Shown here: positions 23,807 to 28,784 of the stretch, piece after piece
Layout: each line of letters opens with the position of its first letter
Position numbering within the stretch: position 1 is the first letter of the stretch
Source of the DNA: an uncultured Lachnospiraceae bacterium
GTDB lineage: Bacteria; Bacillota; Clostridia; Lachnospirales; Lachnospiraceae
Assembly (NCBI GenBank): GCA_910584965.1
Contig: CAJUDZ010000037.1
Location: 1-28,784 of the forward strand
Direction of reading: 5' to 3'
Length of the DNA stretch: 28,784 nt
Made by a program: the position numbers and the translations under genes
The notes under the pieces: generated by a model
The model's input: the letters and a program-made list of their open reading frames with translations, nothing else
What the model was told of the DNA's origin: nothing
The model's database searches: none

Positions 23807-24541
23807 TCAGCGCCCTGTGTACCTCCCACTATTTGCATAATACAGTTCTTCGGCTTTTCGTATGTGCTCGCCTTTTGCTCCAACATACATTGTGCGATTA
23901 TACAGCATAAGAAATTCTTCGTCTTTGGCCGAGACTGCTGTCCCATCGATAATATCTTTATATATGTTATAAGCCTTTTTTGTATCACCTGTCATCATCG
24001 CTGTCATACTATCACCGTTTCCCGAATGGTACGCATCATATGCTGTTTTATATTCGGCATATTCTTCACTCCTGCTTTTTGCCGTTCCTGCTTCCAACAT
24101 AGCTTTCTTCTTTTCTATCAAAATGTCAATTTTACTCTTTGCATACGCATCCGCAACCCGTTCCATATCCTCATCATTGTGGGAAACGGATGGGTCTGCC
24201 AACTGTTTAAGACGGGACTCTATTTTAGCCAGATTCGTAAATGTTTGATATGGGTCAACTATTGCTGCCCAGTCCACAGGGAGAGGATCATTCATTGATT
24301 TTACTGCGCTTCTGAATGAATCCAAATCAGAAGTTATTCTTATTAAGCCCATTTCTGAATCGGATGCCTTCTGTTCAGCGTAAAACAGCTGTCCCTTTAC
24401 AGAAATTGACACGGTATCTCTGTTTGTACCAGACTTCGTGCCACTCTCAATTTTTCGGTCACCATCAGGCTTTGATGCGTTTTCATCTATCGCTGCCGTA
24501 TAAGAAATTTGATTCAAATAATGATTCCTTTTGATATTCAT
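23807..24541 (-). CDS. Uncharacterised soluble protein with a VSISVKG motif
   Basis: A 244-residue protein without signal peptide or membrane helix. A polar, flexible N-terminus (to about residue 40) leads to DTVSISVKGQLF (42-53). The remainder is mainly helical and charged (e.g. RVADAYAKSKIDILIEKKKA, ending GEHIRKAEELYYANSGRYTG). The motif and general layout match the proteins at 3016-3912 and 9699-10205. The start is ATG at 24539-24541, with GGAGGGC upstream. It follows the protein at 24567-25241 by 25 bp, so the two are probably co-transcribed. The function is unknown. Confidence 0.8.
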   Translation of the reverse strand: MNIKRNHYLNQISYTAAIDENASKPDGDRKIESGTKSGTNRDTVSISVKGQLFYAEQKASDSEMGLIRITSDLDSFRSAVKSMNDPLPVDWAAIVDPYQTFTNLAKIESRLKQLADPSVSHNDEDMERVADAYAKSKIDILIEKKKAMLEAGTAKSRSEEYAEYKTAYDAYHSGNGDSMTAMMTGDTKKAYNIYKDIIDGTAVSAKDEEFLMLYNRTMYVGAKGEHIRKAEELYYANSGRYTGR

Positions 24542-24566
24542 GAAAATGCCCTCCTGTTAATCTGCA

Positions 24567-25241
24567 TTATTCCACCCTGCCCTGTAAGTTGCCTAATCGG
24601 TTCAGCACTTCATACATCCGGCCATTGCCAAACATGTAATTTTGCAAAGCAGGCGGCTTCCCCATCTGCCCGCCTTCCCGGTACAGCTTCATATAGGCGT
24701 CTTTCGCCTGATAAAAGCTGTCCTCCAATTCTTCCAGTGCTTTTGTTGGCATTTCAGGAATATTCCCCTGAAAGACCTGCCCCTGGGCTGCTATTCCGGC
24801 ACAGGATTTCTGCCATGCCACTTCCTGCTCATATTGCATATCCAGCCACTCAATTTCTTCTTCCTTTGTCAACAGTGTTCCATCTGCTGCCTTATAATAC
24901 TGTTCCTTTTCATGGCGCTGTTCAATTTCAGAATACAGCCTTGCATAGCTCAGCCCACAGGCATTCACAACATCCGAATAACCATACTGCCCTTTTTCTT
25001 CCCTGATTTCTTTTAATATTCCAGCCCTCATATCGCGGAACGATGCCGCGGGCTGCACCACCGTATGCTGAATTTTATCCATTAAGATTCCCCTGTTTTT
25101 CGATAATTGGGAAACTTCTAAAAAATCCCTGTGAAATACTTTCGGGTTTTTATTTTGACTTCCCCGAGATTTCAAACAATCCCTGTCGAGTTTAAGACCA
25201 TCCTGCAAATGTACAGGATAATTTGAAATATTAGCTGCCAT
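24567..25241 (-). CDS. Uncharacterised soluble protein, paralogue of the 3016-3912 product
   Basis: A 224-residue protein with no membrane segment. The N-terminus is polar, with DFLEVSQLSKNRGIL (about 39-53) where the IS-x-x-G motif sits in the others. Residues 99-139 (SYARLYSEIEQRH, EQYYKAADG, LTKEEEIEWLDMQYE) align with residues 149-195 of the 3016-3912 protein. The tail is Gly/Asn-rich. The start is ATG at 25239-25241, after AAGGAAG. It forms a two-gene unit with 23807-24541. The function is unknown; the shared block YY-x-A-x-DG-(n)-LTKE-x-E could define a family. Confidence 0.8.
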   Translation of the reverse strand: MAANISNYPVHLQDGLKLDRDCLKSRGSQNKNPKVFHRDFLEVSQLSKNRGILMDKIQHTVVQPAASFRDMRAGILKEIREEKGQYGYSDVVNACGLSYARLYSEIEQRHEKEQYYKAADGTLLTKEEEIEWLDMQYEQEVAWQKSCAGIAAQGQVFQGNIPEMPTKALEELEDSFYQAKDAYMKLYREGGQMGKPPALQNYMFGNGRMYEVLNRLGNLQGRVE

Positions 25242-25285
25242 ACATTCTTCCTTCCTGCCTGGTACTGGAGACCCTTTTCACTGTT

Positions 25286-25429
25286 CTACGCCTTTTCCGG
25301 ATACTGGAACGCCCCTGCATCACATGCGTCATACACATATTTTTCATACCCTGTTACGAAAATGACGATGGGCTGCTTCTGCGCCTCCATGCCCCGGATA
25401 TGTCTTGCCAGCTCCAATCTCCAACTAAT
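25286..25429 (-). pseudogene. Remnant of a LytTR-type response regulator receiver domain
   Basis: An open stretch of 47 codons without a start codon reads LELARHIRGMEAQKQP, IVIFVTGYEKYVYDACD, AGAFQY and then stops at 25286-25288. It matches the second half of the receiver domain of the intact regulator at 11673-12389 (ILIFVSSSREYVFEAYD, VEAFQY). The part with the phospho-acceptor Asp and the whole DNA-binding domain are absent. It is a decayed fragment in the 374-bp gap between 25241 and 25616. Confidence 0.65.
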
Positions 25430-25615
25430 TTATCGGAAAATAAAAGGGATTTTTAACATCTGCTTCGTGAATGGTTAATTTGACTGCATGAAATGCAGAA
25501 TATTTCCGTTATCAGACCGGCCGGCCTGTCTGCAGAAAGGCAACGGCTTCGCCTTATGCCGGCAGACCGCCGCATATGGCGAATGAAGTCCATAACAGGG
25601 CGTGTATCCACTTGT
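25430..25615. other. Intergenic segment with hairpins and copy C of the 14-bp repeat
   Basis: No gene is visible. The stretch holds a small hairpin CTGCAT/ATGCAG near 25482-25496, and nested inverted repeats GTCTGC/GCAGAC and AAGGC/GCCTT at about 25529-25567. It also holds ACCGCCGCATATGG (25566-25579), followed by TCCATA, a partial copy of the right arm seen at 22510-22522. It lies just after the radical SAM gene and may act as its terminator. Confidence 0.5.
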
Positions 25616-26506
25616 TCACTGAGGGTATCCTAAAGATTTCAGGTTTCTGCGGTACTGTGTCATTTCCGCCTCACTTACCGTATCTATGATGTGCTGCAGC
25701 TCGCTGACCACAAAATCCCGCTCCTTCGGCAGATAGGCGGTGACCGGGTAAAAGTTTGAACCGGAGTTGGCAAAAAGGTGCATCCGTATCTGCAAATTTT
25801 TGATGAACACCTGCAGTTCCTCCAGGCGCTCCTTCTCCCCGGCGGGGGCAAACTGCCCCTTCTGCTCCATGCGGTACAGCTCCGTATCCGGGAACAGCGT
25901 CAGGGAATCTACCGAGATAAAATAAGGATTGAGCTGACTGAACAACTCTGCGCTGTTCACCGCGTTCCAGTATCCCCTGCCCTTCCCCGCCAGCCCGGTC
26001 ATATAAACGAAATAATATTCAATTCCCGCCTCATCCAGCTTCCGGCACTGTTCCAGTATGTCAGCCGTCGTATATCCCTTGCCCGCCAGCGCAAGCGTAT
26101 TATCATCACCGCTCTCCGTTCCGATGGTCAGCCCGTTTATCCCCATCGCCCGGAGCTTTTTTAGCTGCCACACTTCCTTGTTTTTTATATCCCTGATGCT
26201 CGCGAACATGGCCATCGTCTGGCATTTGATGAGGTAATCCCGCACCGTAAGCGCCCGGAGCTTCAAATTCTCATAACTCATGGCGAACGGGTTCGCCCCT
26301 GTCCAAAAGATGCGCCTCGCATAGGGCTGATAGCTTTTAATCTCCGCCAGATCTTCCTCGAACTCCTCCAGCGGGGACAGATGGAAACACTCGTCTTTGT
26401 AAAGGCTGCAGAAACGGCATTTCCCGTAAGTACAGCCGGAAGCTGCCTGTATGATGACGGAATTCGCCTCATAGGGCGGCCTCCACGTCCTTCCCGTAAA
26501 ATGCAA
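25616..26506 (-). CDS. Radical SAM protein, second of a tandem pair
   Basis: A 296-residue radical SAM enzyme. The iron-sulfur motif is CTYGKCRFC with Cys25, Cys30 and Cys33, spaced CX4CX2C rather than CX3CX2C. Later barrel motifs are visible: IFWTGANPFAMSYENLK, FASIRDIKN, GINGLTIGTESGDD and YYFVYMTGLAGKGRG. No SPASM or B12 domain is present. The reaction is unknown. The start is TTG at 26504-26506, with GGAGGTGA eight bases upstream. It begins 13 bp after its paralogue, which shares WRPPYEA near the N-terminus and most motifs, pointing to a local duplication followed by divergence. Confidence 0.9.
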   Translation of the reverse strand: MHFTGRTWRPPYEANSVIIQAASGCTYGKCRFCSLYKDECFHLSPLEEFEEDLAEIKSYQPYARRIFWTGANPFAMSYENLKLRALTVRDYLIKCQTMAMFASIRDIKNKEVWQLKKLRAMGINGLTIGTESGDDNTLALAGKGYTTADILEQCRKLDEAGIEYYFVYMTGLAGKGRGYWNAVNSAELFSQLNPYFISVDSLTLFPDTELYRMEQKGQFAPAGEKERLEELQVFIKNLQIRMHLFANSGSNFYPVTAYLPKERDFVVSELQHIIDTVSEAEMTQYRRNLKSLGYPQ

Positions 26507-26519
26507 TCCGGATCACCTC

Positions 26520-27422
26520 CTACAAATGATGAACGCTCTCACGATAACGCCGCAATTCATCCTCGCCCACATTCTTTATGACATCATCAAGAAACGCCAG
26601 CAGTTTCTTCTTATCTTTTGGCAGCACTCCATGAAGCTGAAATGCATTGGATGCGCCAAGCGCCGCAAATTCCGTGGGGATTTCCAGCCCTTCCACCAAT
26701 GCGCGGACTTCCCTGTACTTCTCTGTCTCGCTTTCCTCCTGCCAGTTCCCATGCCGGATTTCCTTATACAGCTTTGAATCCGGGTAGATGGTCAGCATAT
26801 TTGCGCCGACCAGAGCCGGGTGGAGCTTATTGCATACAGCGGCGGTTGCCCTTGCCCCGTCCTCCCCACGCCCTGCGCCGGATATGCCCGCCAGATAGAA
26901 AAAGCTGTAACGGATACCTGCCCTGTCCAGCCGTCCGCACTGATCCAGTATGTCATCAGCCAGATACCCTTTATCCATGAACCGCAGCGCCTCATCATCC
27001 GCTGTCTCAATGCCGATTGTCAGCCCGTCATAGCCTGCCCCGTGCAAAGCATCCAGTTCCTCATCCGTTTTCAGGGTAATGTCCGTCACCCTTGCAAAGC
27101 TGCCAATGCTCTCCATTCCCGGAAAATATTTGTGTACCAGTCCTGCAATCTCCATCAGCCTGTCATATTTCAGAACAAAAGGGTTCGCCCCGGTCAGAAA
27201 AATCCGTTTCACCTTCCTGCCACAAAATGAGCGGTACATCTTCTGCGCCTCTTTCAGGTCCGCTTCTATGTCCTCCATCGGCGACATCCTGAACCGGAAA
27301 GGCAGGTCTGCGTATAGCGTACAGAATTTGCATCTGTGGTGCGTACAGCCTGCTGTAACTTCCAGCAGCAGGGAAGATGCCTCATAAGGCGGCCTCCATA
27401 TGGTTCCTGTATAGTGCATCAT
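26520..27422 (-). CDS. Radical SAM protein, first of a tandem pair
   Basis: A 300-residue radical SAM enzyme. It has MHYTGTIWRPPYEA at the N-terminus, then the cluster motif CTHHRCKFC (Cys26, 31 and 34; CX4CX2C). Further along are RIFLTGANPFVLKYDRL, GYDGLTIGIETADDE and YSFFYLAGISGAGRG. It lacks extra C-terminal cluster domains. The start is ATG at 27420-27422 behind AAGGAGG. It is transcribed with its paralogue at 25616-26506. The substrate is unknown, and the neighbours do not settle it. Confidence 0.9.
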   Translation of the reverse strand: MMHYTGTIWRPPYEASSLLLEVTAGCTHHRCKFCTLYADLPFRFRMSPMEDIEADLKEAQKMYRSFCGRKVKRIFLTGANPFVLKYDRLMEIAGLVHKYFPGMESIGSFARVTDITLKTDEELDALHGAGYDGLTIGIETADDEALRFMDKGYLADDILDQCGRLDRAGIRYSFFYLAGISGAGRGEDGARATAAVCNKLHPALVGANMLTIYPDSKLYKEIRHGNWQEESETEKYREVRALVEGLEIPTEFAALGASNAFQLHGVLPKDKKKLLAFLDDVIKNVGEDELRRYRESVHHL

Positions 27423-27614
27423 TCATTCCTCCTTAAATCTTTCCTCTTTTGCACTAAATTACCTCTGAAATTCCATGAAATCAAGTACTGTCTTTTTTCG
27501 TCGGTAGTTCACTTTTTCCTACTTTTGTCAAAAAATAGTAGAATTTTTCTCTCCCGCACAAGCTGATTTCAGGTCGTCTGAGGATTTGAATCTATTGTGC
27601 AGATTGGTAATTTT
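27423..27614. other. Intergenic gap, only a weak promoter-like signal
   Basis: The 192-bp gap has a minus-strand TTGACA near 27525-27530, but no good -10 at the right distance, and an inverted CTAC/GTAG pair around it. I see no gene here. Confidence 0.4.
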
Positions 27615-28556
27615 TTATACTATTTCTTCTCCTGCTCCTCTGTCCTTACCGCAGGCGCATTCACTGTTCCCACTCCCCTTCCCGTTATATTCAGAAAGGA
27701 AAAGCCCCGCAACTGCCATAACCGTCCCCATAACGGAAACCCACGTCACAGGCTCTTTCAGCACCAGCACGGAAGTCACAACCGTTATGACGGGAACCAT
27801 GTAAATATAAACGCTGGTCTTAACCGCTCCAAGCACTTTCACCGCAAGGTTCCATGTGACAAAGCAGAGTGCGGACGCTCCCAACCCAAGATATAAGATA
27901 TTGAGCAGATGCGTCAAATCTGCAAAGCGTTCCAGCCCCATTTCAAAATCGAAAAAGAATAATGCCGGGACCATAAACAAAATTCCATAAAAGAACGTCC
28001 TCCGTGTGGTGAGTATAACCGGGTATCCAAAGCTGCTTATCTCCCTTGTCAGTATGGAATAGCACGCCCACACAAATGCCGCAAGGACAGCCAGTACATC
28101 CCCAGCCGAATTCAGTTCCATACGGGAGCCGTTAAAGCTGATCAGCACAATACCCGCCATCGCCACCACAAAGCCTATAAAAAAATTTGCTCGCAGCTTC
28201 CCTTCCGATTTCAGGAACAAGCGTGACAGCATCGCCGTGAAAAACGGCGCAACCGAGATGATGACTCCTACATTAGACGCCATTGTGTATGTAAGCGCAA
28301 TATTCTCCAGCAGGTAATATAAGCATATCCCACTTAAGCCCGCCATCGCAAAAGTCAGCTCCTGCCTGCGGCCCACTCCTTTCATACGGTGCGGGCAAAC
28401 CAAAAATAATGCCGCAAATCCCATAACAAAGCGGAAGAACAGTATTTCCAGCGGCCTAAAATCCACAAGAAGCACTTTGGTGGATATGAATGTCGTCCCC
28501 CAGACGATGATGGTGAACAGCGCCGCCAGATGTCCGGCTGATCTCCTATTCCCCAT
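27615..28556 (-). CDS. EamA/DMT-family membrane transporter
   Basis: A 313-residue drug/metabolite transporter with about ten membrane helices in two EamA repeats (LAALFTIIVWGTTFISTKVL through GIVLISFNG, then DVLAVLAAFVWACYSILTRE through GTVMAVAGLFLSEY). The signature WGTTF in helix 1 and the glutamate/proline-containing later helices fit the family, which exports amino acids or metabolites. The C-terminal tail (residues 294-313) is polar and cytoplasmic. The start is ATG at 28554-28556, with AGGAGGCAC upstream, directly after the stop of the AraC gene, so translation is coupled. The substrate is unknown. Confidence 0.9.
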   Translation of the reverse strand: MGNRRSAGHLAALFTIIVWGTTFISTKVLLVDFRPLEILFFRFVMGFAALFLVCPHRMKGVGRRQELTFAMAGLSGICLYYLLENIALTYTMASNVGVIISVAPFFTAMLSRLFLKSEGKLRANFFIGFVVAMAGIVLISFNGSRMELNSAGDVLAVLAAFVWACYSILTREISSFGYPVILTTRRTFFYGILFMVPALFFFDFEMGLERFADLTHLLNILYLGLGASALCFVTWNLAVKVLGAVKTSVYIYMVPVITVVTSVLVLKEPVTWVSVMGTVMAVAGLFLSEYNGKGSGNSECACGKDRGAGEEIV

Positions 28557-28784
28557 TCAGTGCCTCCTTTCGATATCTCGCAGTGCATGGGAAGAATGCT
28601 GCTTGCAGCAAGTCCGCTTTGCGGACGGTTCTTCCGCGTGAATGGTATTTTCATTCACGCTATCCCCGTCTTTTTCCGAGAATATTTCACGGTAAGTACC
28701 CGGCGCAAGCCCTATGAACCGGTTGAAATAATTTGTAAAATGGCTCTGGTCTGAAAATCCTGTCCTTATGGCCGCCTCCACGGG
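28557..28784 (-). CDS. AraC-family regulator, C-terminal part only (runs off the right edge)
   Basis: Only the last 75 codons lie in the window. They contain the second helix-turn-helix of an AraC domain (AAIRTGFSDQSHFTNYFNRF, then IGLAPGTYREIF). After the normal end of the domain there is a tail of about 40 residues (from SEKDGDSVNEN to RDIERRH) which looks non-homologous and is encoded over a series of hairpins. The stop TGA abuts the start of the EamA exporter, so the two are coupled and the regulator probably controls the exporter. The 5' end is beyond the window. Confidence 0.85.
   Translation of the reverse strand, partial: PVEAAIRTGFSDQSHFTNYFNRFIGLAPGTYREIFSEKDGDSVNENTIHAEEPSAKRTCCKQHSSHALRDIERRH
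28599..28660. repeat. Three successive hairpins in the tail of the AraC gene
   Basis: GCTGC/GCAGC near 28599-28609; GTCCGC-TTT-GCGGAC at 28612-28626; and GCGTGAATG/CATTCACGC at 28636-28660 with a 7-base loop. They lie inside the coding tail, 43 bp and more before the EamA start, and could slow or partly end transcription between the two genes. Confidence 0.6.

Noticed and set aside
2634..27422. The 68-aa protein together with the radical SAM pair as one peptide-modification system
   Set aside because: They are about 23 kb apart. The radical SAM proteins lack the SPASM or RRE domains common in peptide maturases. Nothing links them.
1..28784. CRISPR arrays, tRNA genes, complete insertion sequences, integrases or plasmid origins
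   Set aside because: I found no regularly spaced repeats, cloverleaf-like genes, transposase or integrase coding frames in the window.

Overview
The window reads as a chromosomal segment of a Gram-positive Clostridia bacterium, most likely Lachnospiraceae. The reasons are a vanG-type glycopeptide-resistance cluster, AgrC/LytTR and VanR/VanS-type signalling, a ROK-controlled sugar or polyol locus, strong AGGAGG ribosome-binding sites, TTG/GTG starts and moderate GC. The family assignment is inference from gene content. Every gene I accept lies on the minus strand, so transcription runs from high to low coordinates.

Layout from right (upstream) to left. 28784-27615: the end of an AraC regulator coupled to an EamA/DMT exporter. 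27422-25616: two tandem paralogous radical SAM proteins with a CX4CX2C cluster motif. 25429-25286: a remnant of a LytTR-type response regulator. 25241-23807: two uncharacterised soluble proteins. 23760-22547: an AraC regulator and a small cupin. 22386-18338: a ROK repressor, a zinc polyol dehydrogenase and a GPH-family sugar transporter broken by a one-base frameshift. Promoters and candidate ROK operators are visible there, and the stub of a fourth gene of that operon (18344-18234) is cut off where the van cluster begins.

18144-12576: a vanG-type cluster in the order vanR, vanS, terminator, vanW, vanG, a hexapeptide acyltransferase and a free-standing VanT-like racemase. No vanXY or vanY carboxypeptidase is present. 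vanS is interrupted by a 68-bp insertion bounded by a 32-bp direct repeat; loss of exactly one repeat plus the spacer would restore the frame. 12389-10297: an AgrA/AgrC-like LytTR regulator and GHKL kinase with their own promoter but no agrB/agrD.

10205-9699: a coiled-coil protein with a strong terminator. 9445-4180: an XRE regulator with a palindromic operator, an S51-type peptidase, a frameshifted gene and a heterodimeric ABC exporter pair. 3912-3016: another member of the uncharacterised protein set also found at 25241-24567. 2840-1039: a 68-residue protein with a Cys/His/Gly-rich tail and an orphan sensor kinase. 923-195: a lipoprotein. 139-111: a near-consensus promoter pointing off the left edge, probably that of an rRNA operon.

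The main points of interest are the van cluster (missing peptidases, acyltransferase in an unusual place, repeat-interrupted vanS), a dispersed set of proteins sharing a short (D/E/S)-I-S-x-x-G motif, the 68-aa protein, and a 14-bp repeat found in three intergenic hairpin regions.
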